Below, in pieces: positions 26,184 through 37,900 of a stretch of 64,000 nt of DNA (position 1 is the stretch's first letter; each line of letters starts with the position of its first letter). The notes under the pieces are model-generated. The model made no database searches and was not told the origin of the DNA. It saw only the letters and a program-made list of their open reading frames with translations. The DNA is taken from NCBI GenBank assembly GCA_030544235.1, contig CM060475.1, forward strand, positions 9,111,909 through 9,175,908, read 5' to 3'. Source of the DNA: Lepturacanthus savala. Taxonomy: Eukaryota; Chordata; Actinopteri; Scombriformes; Trichiuridae. The position numbers and the translations under genes are program-made.

Positions 26184-29079
26184 ATGGCGACGCCTCCTCC
26201 TTCCTCCCCTCGCTCCTCCCCCTCTCCAACATGGCGGCCGGTCCCGTCTCCTCTGAGGTTCAGGTCCTGGACCCACGGCGGACCGGACCGGGACGTGGGC
26301 CCGGACCGGGACGTGGGGCCGGCCCGGTTCTACGAGGAGCTCTTCTGTTCCGGCCGGAGTCCGGTTCCTCTGGCCGGACTGGTGGCGTCCGGGGCCCAGA
26401 GCGACGTGGTGAAGCGGGGCTACCTGGGCCACATGGACCGGAACCACACCAGGTACTTTGTCCTGAGGGCGGGGAGCCACACCGGGCCGAGCCGCCTGGA
26501 GTGGTACCGGAACCAGGAGAAGTTCACGGGGACGGAGAAGTGTCCTGGGAAAGCTGCTCTGTTTGGATCCAGCAAACAAGGGTCGGTCCAATTAAAGGGT
26601 TAAAGGTCAAATATTCCACATGTTACTGGGATTAAAATAAATGAAATGATGTTTAATCTGATTTACTGTGAGATCAAATATATTTAATGGCTTTTTGTTC
26701 AGTTTTAGAGGTTTAGAGAGATGATTGGTTTTAATTAATTTTATATGAGTTTATTTAAAAATCTATTTCCATAATTGTTATATATTTAAAATTGGACTAT
26801 ATTTAAATATATTTTGCCTTTAATTTAGGACAAAATTGCAAAAAAATTAAAGCCAGAATTTATTAAAATATAATTTAATATTATTTTTGTCCTATTTACA
26901 CTAAATAACTAATAACACTAACTAAACAACTAAAAACATATTTTTAAATATGGGTTATGTTTTAGTTTAGTTTTAGTTATTATATATTATATAAATTATA
27001 TTTATATCATTATATATATATTTAAAATTAATTTATATTTGCCTTTAAAATTAAATTTAATTAATGTATTAAAATATAATTTGTACTATTTTAGTATTCT
27101 TCTTCTAGTATTATTCTCGTATTATTTACACTTTTTTTTTTTGTAAAGAGGTCATGTATTAAAATTTAAAATAAATGTAATTAATTAAATGTTGATATTT
27201 AATGTTTGTCCAGAGTTTTAACTTGTGAGCTCAGATAAAATATATTTAAATTAATTAATCCTTAAAATTGTAAGTGTTGTATTTAAAAAAGGATATTTAT
27301 ACCATTATAATATATATAAATTCTTTGTATATATTTCTAATTGAATTATATTTTAATAGTTTTCCATTATAATTCCACTAAATTAAAGGCTATTTCAACT
27401 ATATTTTATCTTTAAGTTTCCAGAACCTTTAAATTCTACTGAACGTGGTTTCCAGGGTGATTTACCTGAGGTGCTGTCTGGGTGTGAGCCGCGTGGGCAG
27501 TTCCAGGAAAGGCCACACGGTGGCGCTGTACGCCAAGGACCAGACGCTGGTGCTGGTGCTGGAGGACCAGAAGGAGCAGGAGGACTGGTGGTTCTCCATC
27601 AAGAAGCTGATGGAGGAGGAGCAGAAGGAGGAGGAGGAGGAGCAGGGAGAAGGCTTTGATGAGGAGGACGACGGCTACTGTACGCTACCTCCTGCTGCTT
27701 TCTTCAAAGAGGTCAGAGGTCAAAGCACCAGTTTTCAGTTTCACAGAAGGACTCTGTAACAGAACCTGGTTTGGGTCTGCAGGTCTGGCCGGTCTCGGTG
27801 AGGTCCAGAGGTCTGGGTCGGTCCAAGTCTCTGGCCGGCGAGAGCCGCCTCTGCCTCACGGCTTCGTCCCTCATCCTGGTCCGCGTCGCCGCCGGCAACG
27901 ACCTGCCGTCCGTCACCATCCCGCTGCTCAGCGTCCGCCGCTTCGGACACCTGGACGGGTCCTTCTTCCTGGAACTGGGCCGGTCGGCGCCGAACGGGCC
28001 CGGAGAGATCTGGATGGAGGCCAGAGACCAAGGTAGAGATGAGAAAAGAACATCTAAATGTCCTCCAGCCCTCCATGAATAAAAGGAGCTGTTGGTTCTG
28101 CTCTTGTTGCCTAGGTAACCCGGCGGTGGCCCAGCACATCCATGAGATGGTCCGGGAGACCGTCAGGGCCCTCCGGGCTCTGCCGGACTTCAGCAGGTCC
28201 CCGATCCAGAACCACACCAACCACAACCAGCTCCAGAACCTTTTAGCCTCCAAACGCTGCCGGCCCAAATCCAGGGACAAGCCGAGACCACATGGTTCCC
28301 CTCTGGCCCCGCCCCCCAGGAGTTCCGACCTCCACGCGGGTCCGGCTCGCTGCAACTCGGAACCACGAAGACCAGAAAATCCGGAGCTCGGGTCCACTCT
28401 CCGGTTCGGCCTGGACCTGAGTCCTCAGAGACCCGAGACCAGCAGCAGCTACGTGGACATGAGGCTGGACCGGCGCCCCCTGGTGGACAAACAGGAGCCG
28501 GGGGAGGGGGTGGGCTACGTGATGATGTCACCACAGGTGCGACGCGGCTCACCTGGACCGCCTCAGGACGACTACGTGACCATGGCGAGTCCACATAAAC
28601 CCGGCTGGACCCAGTCCTCCTCCTCACTCCAGACCCTGTTCAACAGGTCAGTGTTAAAATGCTGAGTCATTCTGTTGTGTCAGCAGTTATTACTCATTAT
28701 TTTTACAGGGAATTAAAGCTAAATGTCTTTATTTCTATTTTTTTCCAGCTCCTCCTCTGACGGCTACTCTCCTCCTCCTCCTCTTCACCTGTCACCTCAT
28801 TGGTCAGAACAAAGATCCGGCCAATCACAGAGGAGCAGCTGCTCCGATCGGCCAATCGATGACCTCGGACGGACGCAGAAACCAGAGAAACCAGAGAAAC
28901 TGGTCCTCGTGTCACCGAGCAGGGACGCAGCTTCTCCTGGACTCACAGGCTGGTCCAGACCCGGACCGGTCCAGACTAGTCCTGGTCTAGACCAGACCGG
29001 TCCTGGTCCAAACCAGTCTCCAGTCAGAAGATGCCGGCTGCTGTGTCTGCCGGCCTGTCTGCAGCCTGACGAGTCCTGA
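26184..29079 (+). CDS. Insulin receptor substrate-like adaptor, short form
   Basis: Five coding exons: 26184-26581, 27456-27711, 27783-28032, 28115-28646 and 28749-29079. Phases are consistent, giving 588 residues. A PH domain spans about 74-185 (KRGYLG, RYFVLRAG, RLEWY, then HTVALYAKDQ), followed by a Glu-rich linker. An IRS-type PTB domain begins at FFKEVW (about 215) and runs to about 320 (ESRLCLT, VRRFGHLDGSFFLELGR). Three PI3-kinase-binding YxxM motifs follow: Tyr414 (YVDM), Tyr436 (YVMM) and Tyr455 (YVTM). IRS proteins dock on activated insulin/IGF receptors at the inner membrane face and recruit PI3-kinase. IRS1, 2 and 4 exceed 1,200 residues, with coding mostly in one exon; this gene is short and split, closer in size to rodent IRS3. 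DOK proteins share PH-PTB architecture but not the YxxM cluster. The C-terminal 110 residues are Pro/Ser-rich. Polyadenylation signal 29215-29220. Confidence 0.82.
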
Positions 29080-29220
29080 ATGATTAAAACAAACATTTCA
29101 TATCATGTTAAATCTAATTCTAATATGTTGTTTTTCATTTGGTGCCATTTGTTTAATCAAACCTGGACTTTGGGCCTAAACCACAGATCACCTGTTGTAT
29201 GAAATGATGAGAAGAATAAA

Positions 29221-29925
29221 GTCACGTGAATGCAGCCTTTTCTCTGTTTATTCATTGTATAATTCATTATATAATAAAACCACTGAATAATTTAAAGCTG
29301 CAGTAAAAGCTCCACAAACAGTCACAATTCAATTTAAACAGTTTATCTTAAAAATGATGCAAATCCCCACGTTCTGTTCTAGTTGAATAATAAGCAACAG
29401 AAATGTTGATTTGCATATGGAAAGAGTCTGGTTACAAGAGTTGACTTGTAGTTAATTTAATACTATTTATATTACTATTATTACTACATTACACTATGTA
29501 CTTCATCAAATCAGCCAGTATTTCATCCTCCTGCTGTCAAACTCTTACTCAATGAGCTGTGAAGCTGTTTAACATTGTGAGGTTTAAGGTTAATTTATTT
29601 CCTTTTTTGTGCATAGACCAATATAATGTATAAAAACACCTATATTACACAAATAATTCAGTATTTGGGTCAGTGACAATTTGTTTTTGAAGTCCCAAAA
29701 CAATTAAAATACAGTTTTAAGAAGCAATCGTCATGGGCCTTTATACACATGTAGATATTGATGCACCAAAAACCAGACATTAGCAGCTGGAATAGTCTTT
29801 TACCACATTAGTGATGTATAGAGTGGATTAAAGTGATCTGCTTTGGAAAAAAATTGCTTCTCTTTCAAAAATAAGAACATTTCTTACTTGTATAGTAAAC
29901 TAAGAAAGTTAGTTCACCCTGTCTG
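29221..29925. other. Intergenic, nothing recognised
   Basis: AT-rich sequence between the IRS-like polyadenylation signal and the tRNA-like array. No exon, repeat array or motif worth naming was seen. Confidence 0.5.
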
Positions 29926-29936
29926 CCTCATAGCTC

Positions 29937-30030
29937 AGGCTGTTAGCATGCGACGCTGTTAGCATGCGACGCTGTTAGCATGCGACGCTGTTAGCATGCG
30001 ACGCTGTTAGCATGCGACGCTGTTAGCATG
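29937..30030 (+). repeat. 16-bp GCTGTTAGCATGCGAC tandem repeat
   Basis: Five copies plus a partial, inserted after TCATAGCTCAG, where a tRNA-like D arm would be. GGGTTCAGTCC follows at 30046-30056, so the repeat expands the middle of the leftmost tRNA-like module. Confidence 0.85.
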
Positions 30031-31394
30031 CTATAGTGGGGTCATGGGTTCAGTCCTCAAAGGTTTAAACACCACTACTTACATCAACATGTCTCATTTC
30101 AAAGCTTTAATGTGCAATCATTCTTTCTTTAGCGTTTACCAAATGAAATAGGAAAAACAAATGATGTAGCTAACGTTCAGAAGGATTAGCTCAGCATGTT
30201 TAAGTGGTTGTTCTGAACGACTTGATGTTGGTTCGAATCCTTGTTGAGCCACTGGTTAAAGTCTTCAATGGGCTTCTTCCTTAGAGGAAACACAAATAGG
30301 AGAACGAGCGACTCTGGAGGAATGTAGAATTAGCTCAGTAGGTTGAGTTCCTATGAAAAGCAAGCCTCAACCTGTGAGATGTTGGTTCAACTCCTCCTTT
30401 AGACGTAAAGGTTCAAGAACGTGAACATCTTCCAGAGTGAAGGAGATAAATGTGCCCTCCAACCAAAGAGGCCTCATGGTGTGGTGGCTGAAGTTTGGAC
30501 TTTCATATGTCGGTGGTGCAGGTGCAACCAGGTTCGAATCCACATTAAGACAAAACCTCAAATAAGTTTTGGGAGTTTGGGCTACAGTGAATTTACAAAG
30601 TCCATCATCCACAGTGAAGAAGATAAATGCACCTGGAGAAAACCTCTCAATGTGAAGAGGACTTGTGGTGTGGTGGTTTAAGTTGTGATGTTGGTGGTGC
30701 AGGTGCACCCTGGTTCAAATCCACCTCTGGATGGATGCTGGAAGACCTCAGAGAACTTTTGGGAGTATGGCCTTCACAAAGTCGAGCTTCAAAAGTGAAG
30801 AAGATAAATGCACCTGGAGAAGTGTCAGTAGTGTGGTGAGGGCTTGTGGTGCAATGGCTTGAGTTGAGGCCCTAAGGTGCAGAAGTCTGCTGGTTCAAAT
30901 CCACCTGAGGATGTAATGATCCAGTAGAAAGAGCTGGGGAACTTTTGAGGATTTGGGTTTCACTGACTTTACAAAGGCCAACATCCAAAGTGAAGATGAT
31001 AAATGCGCCTGGAGAACATCTCTCAGTGTGAAGGGGACTGGCGGCGCAGAGGGTAGGTCTTTGTGACTGTAAGACCTGAGGATCTGGGTTCAAAACCTGA
31101 CCCAACCTGGTCCTGGAACCTGGATCACAAATCACAAGATCCTGTGAGAGCAGGGCTGGGGGGGGCTTCTACCCCCCCGGTGTTTCAGGTGTGTAGAAGC
31201 TGGGGGTTATGGAAGGACAAGTGATGGGTGGCTGGAGTTTTATTGAGCTGAAAATTGTGTATTTCAAAAATGGTCATAGGGGCTTTGATAGTAGGTTGTT
31301 ACTTATAGCAGTGCAAATGATTTATAACTGGCTGCAAGATGCTAAGCAAGCTACTTCCATGATATTTGCTTGTGCAAGTGGCTTTTGCCAGTAA

Positions 31395-31473
31395 GTCTTG
31401 TTATAGTACCTGACTTGTGAGGGCCGGCCAGCTTTGCTGGCCGGCCCTCACAAGTCAGGTACTATAACAAGAC
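31395..31473. repeat. Perfect 38-bp-arm hairpin at array centre
   Basis: Arms 31395-31432 and 31436-31473 are exact reverse complements separated by TTT. The innermost part is GGGCCGGCCAGC. It marks the symmetry axis of the tRNA-like foldback array. Confidence 0.97.
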
Positions 31474-33114
31474 CTGCATGCAGAAGGTACTTCAAGAAAC
31501 ATCCATCATGTTTCATAGCTGCACAAGATGCACAAGACACACAGCACCAAAACTCCAGCCACCCATCACTTCTCCTTCCATAACCCCCAGCTTCCACATG
31601 CTCGAAACACCGGGGGGGAAACTGCCCCCCCCAGCCCCGCTCTCGCAGGTTCTTGTGTTTTGTGATCCAGGTTCCAGGACCAGGTTGGGTTTCGAACCAC
31701 ACGATGCTCAGGTGACGTCTTACGGTCACGAACATCTACCCTCTGCACCACCAGTCCCCTTCACACTGACAGATGTTCTCCAGGCGCATTTATCATCTTC
31801 ACTTTGGATGTTGATCTTTGTAAAGTCAGTGAAGCCCAAATCCTCAAAAGTTCCCCAGCTCTTTCTACTGGATCATTACATCCTCAGGTGGATTTGAACC
31901 AGCAGACTTTCACACCTTAGGGGCACAACTCAAGCCATTGCACCACAAGTCCTCACCACACTACTGACACTTCTCCAGGTCCATTTATCTTCTTCACTTT
32001 GGACTTTGTAAATTCAGTGAAGCCCAAAAGCTCATTGAGGTCTTCCAGCATCCATGCAGAGGTGGATTTGAACCAGGGTGCACCTGCACCACCAATGTCA
32101 CAACTTAAGCCGTCACAACTTAACCCACCACACCACAAGTCCTCTTCACATTGAGAGGTTTTCTCCAGGCGCATTTATCTTCTTCACTTTGGATGATGGA
32201 CTTTGTAAAGTCAGTGAAGCACAAATCCTCAAAACATACACAGATCTTTCTACTACATCTTTACATCCTCAGGTGGATTTGAACCAGCAGACTTTGGTAC
32301 CTTAGGGCTGCAACTCAACCCTTCACACTATGAGTCCTGACTACACCAGGTTCAGATCTCTGGACACATTTATCATCTTCACCTTGGACATTCACTGAAG
32401 TTCAAACTCCCAAAACTTCATGGGTCCCACATTTATATCATCATGTCTACAGGAGGACTTGATCCACCAGTCTCTTGCATTGTTGGTGCTTCAGGGTCCC
32501 AAACAAACCCACCACACCATGAACCCTGACCACATGACCAGGGATTCTCCAGGTGCATTTATCTTCATTTATCTAACAGTTTCTGTTCATTGAGAGCAGA
32601 AACAATGAAGACTCCTTTGTCCACCTGAAACAAATTTTTAGAATTTTGAGGAAAAAAATGAATTGAATCCAACAAAATGTGGAAAAAGTGAAGTGCTGTG
32701 AATATATATATATATAAGAATATGACAATTTGGCTGCTTTTTTCAGTGTTAATTATGTTTTTTACTATAGAAAATATATTGTTTTTGTCCGATATTGAGT
32801 TGAATTATCATTATCTCAAAGTTAGAGTTAGGGTGACTCCATAATGTGACATAAGAAGAAAACTTTGAGATAAAAAGTCAAACATATATACTTATGTTAT
32901 ACTTATGTTGCCATGTAATGTAATAAAATCAGTTTTTCTCAGTAGTTAATATAAAAATACTGGTGTCAACGATGGATCTATGTTATTATCTAAACTATCA
33001 TGTGTACATATCACGATAAAGTTGAAAATAAATAATAATTAAGTCAATTATTCTATTATATATTTGGTGAAAATTGTCTGACATTCTGAATTTGTTTAAA
33101 AGATGATGCTCGCA

Positions 33115-33195
33115 TGTTAAATGTCCATCAGCAATAGGGATATCCTGGTCAGATTGTATGCCCTTCAAAATAAAAGCCCCCTTTTCACACTCAAC
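33115..33195 (-). repeat. TTTTATTTTGAAGG dispersed repeat
   Basis: CATCAGCAATAGGGATATCC, TGGTCAGATTGTATGCCC, then TTCAAAATAAAAGCCCCC. A closely similar copy follows about 360 bases on, suggesting a local duplication. Confidence 0.85.
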
Positions 33196-33471
33196 TGTAA
33201 AGAAACTCAGCTTTTTAGACAAATTAGGAAAACTTTTATTATATTTTTTTGATTTTTGATTTAAATCTATATTGAAGAAAATGTTAATTATCTACAATGG
33301 AATAGATATTTTAATAAATATAATAAATACAAGATATTTCCCATATTAAGATGTAATTTTCTCAATTTAAATCTTAAAATAAGATTAAATAGTTTTTGTG
33401 TCTCAATGTTTTCTTCATACGTCATATTATGGACTTTTTAATCTCATAATTAGTAAAATAATTTTATCACA

Positions 33472-33550
33472 TGTTAAATGTCCATCAGCAATAGGGATAT
33501 CCTGGTCAGATTCTATGCCCTTCAAAATAAAAGCCCCCTTTTCACACCCA
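33472..33550 (-). repeat. TTTTATTTTGAAGG dispersed repeat
   Basis: Near-duplicate of the preceding copy: ACATGTTAAATGTCCATCAG, AATAGGGATATCCTGGTCAG, then TTCAAAATAAAAGCCCCC and CACACCCAACTGTAAAG. Confidence 0.85.
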
Positions 33551-33599
33551 ACTGTAAAGACAGAAGATAAATGACCTGCGGGGACAGGAAATAAAAGAG

Positions 33600-34977
33600 T
33601 AAAATAGTTTATTGTGTCAGTAAAGATCAACAGAAGGCACACATACAGTATCTGAGGGTCAACATCACACCAGTGTCATGTGATCATATAGAAAATATAC
33701 CATTACATCCATTTGTGAATCTGCAGGACTCGAAAGGATAAGGTCAGTCGATGCAAAACATTAGCGAAGCTAATCTCTGCAGCTCGTACGACGCAAAAAT
33801 ATATTCATATAGAATTATACACCTTTTTCTACACATTGAAGCGGAATCAACTATACAAAATGCAGAAAAAACTATGTCGGTACAATAAGCTGTAAGAAAA
33901 GGTCATGCTCGATAGAAGCATCATCGTGGCAGTGTTACAGAATCAGAAAATAGTAGCAGTACCTGTCGTCATAAAATAGTTATAGGAAAAAAACTTAATG
34001 CCAAAAATATCAGCTTTGAAAACAAAGGGGAGGAAAAAGTAGACATTTCTTTATTATACAGGTTTATGTCCCTTTCAAGCAGAATAACTCCTGGATATAA
34101 GAACAGTTAGAGTGGGTTAGTAAAGGAGTGCCATGGCTTGGAGGTTATTATCTTACTTTTTGGTTGAAACACAGATCCCAGAGTTTGATGCCCGAGAGGA
34201 CTGCAGCGGAGCGGTGGGCCACCGAGGACGACGAATATTTAGAGAAAAAGAGTCGGAATTTTAGGAGCGACGAGGGAAAAACATCATATTTTAAGATTCA
34301 AGTTGAATTTTTATGCGTATGGCTCCGAAAAAGGGTCAAATTTACTTATTTCTCATAATGGAAAATTGACTGAAATCAATTAAACTGTTTAAAATTGAAT
34401 TTATTGTCATACTTTATTTAAAAAGCAGCTCATGGAATTACAATTTAATCTAAAACCTTTGATACTTATACTCATAAATTTATGACTTTCCCCTTAAAAT
34501 TGTGTAACAATCACTGTTTTCTAGTAAAATCTCTGGTATTTGTAAGATTTAAAGTGCCCCTTTTACATTTATTACATGTGGAAAACTCGAATATTTCAGA
34601 TTTGTCAATGAAATCAATGAAATCAATAGTTATTGTCATGAGTTATGAGGAGATGTGGGTGTTTTATCGGTGCTTTATAATGTAAATATTACCACTTTTT
34701 TCCTGATCTAGAAGATATCTTTAAGATTACGTCCATTTCTAGTAGCATTATTACTTTTTCTCAAAATATTACGGCTTTTATTTTGAAATCTCAGTGTTTT
34801 TTTGCCAACAGTGGCCCTGAAACCAAAAAAAATTATAGAAAATTACGATTTTTGCCAAGGGAGTGACTTTAAAATGCTCAGTCCCAAAGGATTAGTCTGA
34901 AATGGGAACTTTTTCCGTGCATGGCGTGGTTTTTTACATTTTCTCAGTCCTTTCAGACAGCGGCCAGGCTGCCGGGT
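33600..34977 (-). other. Probable etv5 3' untranslated region
   Basis: Lies immediately after the etv5 stop on minus. It is largely unique sequence, unlike the repeat-rich DNA to its left. Candidate polyadenylation signals (AATAAA on minus) are at 34405-34400 and 33613-33608. PEA3-group mRNAs often have long 3' ends, so the more distant site is plausible. No reading frame here looks coding. Confidence 0.45.
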
Positions 34978-37900
34978 CTAGTAGGGGTAGTTGTCAGGAA
35001 ACGCCAGTCCCTGCATGCACTGCTCGCCGTTGTCGGCCAGGTGAAGCCCCTCCTCCTCGTGGCCGGCCGGGCCGAGGCCGTCGTCCTCGCCGGGCGGCGG
35101 CAGGGCGTCGGGGTCGGCCTTCAGGCTCGGCCGCTGGTTGTCTGGGAACGCCATCGAGAACAAGGCCTCGGGGTTACAGACGAACTTGTAGACGTACCGT
35201 TCTCCTGCCACCTGATGATCACAGCACCAAATATACATTTTAAAATGATATATATATAAATATATATATATATATGTAAGAAACAGTTTCATTCTATGTA
35301 AGTCAATGGGACTCCATTAGGTTGTTACACTAGGAATTTACCATATTTGCATATTGTTGCCATATTAGGAAAAAAAACATGTTTTTCTTTTTTAAGATGA
35401 ATTAAACATTAAAAATAAAGTTTATTTTGCCCATATAGTGAAATTTGGTGAATTTCTTCCAATATTCTGAATAAAAGATGATATTTGGTTGTTGACGATG
35501 ATGCAATATGGTCATGTGACCTCATAATTTGCATGTCCTTCAAAATAAAAGCCCCCTTTTCACGCCCAGCTGTGAAAACAGATTTTATATCACAACTTTT
35601 TAGAATAAACTCATCTTCACATGCGCAGCAGATGGAAATTAAATTGCACATACTTTTTTTAAATAATTACTTTTAATTCGATGCAATTTCAAATTAATTT
35701 GTAATTTGTAATAACTTTATTGTTTCTGTTGTTGAAGCTAAACATTTTGACCTTTTCACCCCTCAGTTTCCAGATGTTTCCATTTGATTTAAGGAAAGTG
35801 TCTGAATAAAAGTGACAATTTCTTTCTTTTTACAGGGATATCCTATCATAATTTGTATGTCCTTCAAAATAAAAGCACCCTTTTCACACCTAGTTGTAAA
35901 AACATGAATTTAACATCACAGCTTTTTTGGAAAAGTAAAGATAAATTAATTGTTGCCATATGACAACACTATTATAATTATTTATGCAAATTCCAGATAT
36001 GTAGTTGCTTTATTTCCACAGATTTTAACTTTTCATATAACAATGTTGGAAATATGGAAATATAGAACAGACAGGATTATAAAAATTTAGTTGTTCTGTT
36101 GTTCAGTCAAGGAAAATACAGTAAACACAGTAAGTTATACAGTAAGAGACTCAGTAGATTCATGTTTCTTCTCATTGATTATTAGTAATATCAAAAGGGA
36201 ACTTTTCCAACTTTCATTTTATCGGTTCTGTTTTATTTTCTATTTAAAGTCAAAGTGGAACTTACCTTCTGCATGATGCCCTTCTCGTAGTAGTACCTCA
36301 GCGAGCGGCTCAGTTTGTCGTAGTTCATGGCCGGACGGTTCTTCTGGAGCCCCCAGAGCCGAGCCACCTGGACACAAGACAAAGAAGAATGGTTTCATAT
36401 ATATAAATATATATCATATCCAAGTATAGATCAGTGGTAAAATATATGTCATTGTTTGACTGTTTTGTTGCTGTGTGTGTTTTTAAGGTAGTGGCTATTA
36501 AATGACCGACAGATGGATAATTACGTTATTTAATTGTTATTTTTTAAAGAAACGACGCTGGTAAAATACGATTTTTCTTCTTTCTGGCCTCTTTTCAATC
36601 ATGGAATGAAAGAAGTAATTTACTAATGTAACCTCTCTTCTATTCATAGAATAGTTAGACATGGAGTTCCACAGGGTTCTGTGCTTGGACCACTACTTTT
36701 GACTTCCTGATGATTTTACCTAAAAATAAAAGCATATAAAGGGTGCTTTATATGCTTTTATTTTTAGGTAAAATCATCAGGAAGTAGTTTATTATAACTT
36801 ATTATAACTTATTATACAGACTGTATGAACTTTCCAGGTAAAAGATCTGTTATTGACTTCTTGTTTGTTGATGGTGAGTTGCTGTGTGTTTTTTCCTTTT
36901 CTTCATCTTTTCTGGAGTTCTGCATGGTTCTGTGCTTGGACCACTACTTTTCACCCTTTATATGCTCTTTTTAAGTAAAATTATTAGGAAGTACTGTTTA
37001 TTTCCACTGTTATGCAGATGATACACAACTATATGTCAATTAATCCAACTTAATTGTGAAAAATGATGGTTTGATGACTGACCTCTTCGGGGTCGATCAG
37101 TTTAAACTCCATGTTTCGTCCCGTCCAGACGATCAGGTGTCTGTTGGCCGGGTTGTCCAGCAGCGTGAGCAGGAACTGCCAAAGCTGCAGCGATCCACGC
37201 CGTTGGTACGGCAGACCCTCCTGCTTCACTTTACCTGCTTTAAAAATCAAGATACAACATCTATTCACTTCTAATCCCAAAGCAGCAGCAATCAGATCAT
37301 CGCTAAAGTACAAAAATTCCAGTTTTAATGTCTCAGCTTTACCTTCCAGCCTGTCTGGAACGACGCAGGTATCGTCGTAGTACAGGTGTGGTTCTCTGTC
37401 ACGACCGAATCCTGCAAAAAAAGAACATTAGTAGAAAAGTTCACATTTGTTCCTTATGAGAAAATGGACAAGTTCAGACGAGTCCAAGAACTCACCAATG
37501 TTGTTATTCTGGAGATAAACTGAAGATTTACCAAAGGACGACTGGCAGGTTTGAACCTCTGGAGACACAGAAGTAAAGACATGTAAATTTGATGACCTTT
37601 TTTGTCTTAAAACAAGTCTACAACGGTTCTTTCACACACACCTGAGTCGAAGCCGAAGTCTCTGGGCTCCTGTTTGATGGTGACGTGGTTGTAGGTGGTC
37701 TGGGGCCGGGTCAGACCCGGACCAGGAGGTCCTGGTTCCGGGTACCGCGGGTCCACCAGCTCCTGTTTGAACGCCCTGTTGCTGTGTGGAACCAGCGGTT
37801 CCGACAGGTGGCGCTGGTACAGCGGGCGGCTGTCCCGACCCGAGGCGGCGTACGGTGGCCCGGAAGGTTTCTCTGGAGGGAGGAACGACAGGCTGGGCTC

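Larger units (their letters stand above)
29928..32565. repeat. Foldback array of tRNA-like modules
   Basis: Left half on plus: seven modules, each with an A-box-like segment (TAGCTCAG, or GGTGTGGTGGCTTAAG type) and a B-box-like segment. B boxes are at 30047-30056, 30230-30240, 30384-30394, 30531-30541, 30712-30722, 30892-30902 and 31087-31097. Several match GGTTCGAATCC or GGTTCAAATCC, the RNA polymerase III consensus. Right half on minus: five modules with B boxes at 31688-31698, 31890-31900, 32064-32074, 32275-32285 and 32455-32465. Most modules repeat every 150-210 bases, separated by a shared spacer containing GAAGATAAATGCACCTGGAG. The halves are imperfect reverse complements around about 31434. 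The modules look like degenerate tRNA or SINE heads; I could not pair convincing acceptor stems, so working tRNA genes are not claimed. Confidence 0.75.
32570..33590. other. AT-rich spacer with two dispersed repeat copies
   Basis: Between the foldback array and the presumed etv5 3' end. Apart from the two repeats listed separately, no coding or RNA signal is seen. Confidence 0.55.

Noticed and set aside
28190..28627. Reading frames antisense to the IRS-like exons
   Set aside because: They are GC-rich shadow frames; the plus frame holds recognised PTB and YxxM sequence.
29928..32565. Functional tRNA genes or a CRISPR-like array
   Set aside because: B boxes are good, but I could not pair acceptor stems or normal anticodon arms. 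Spacers are shared instead of unique, and the genome is eukaryotic.
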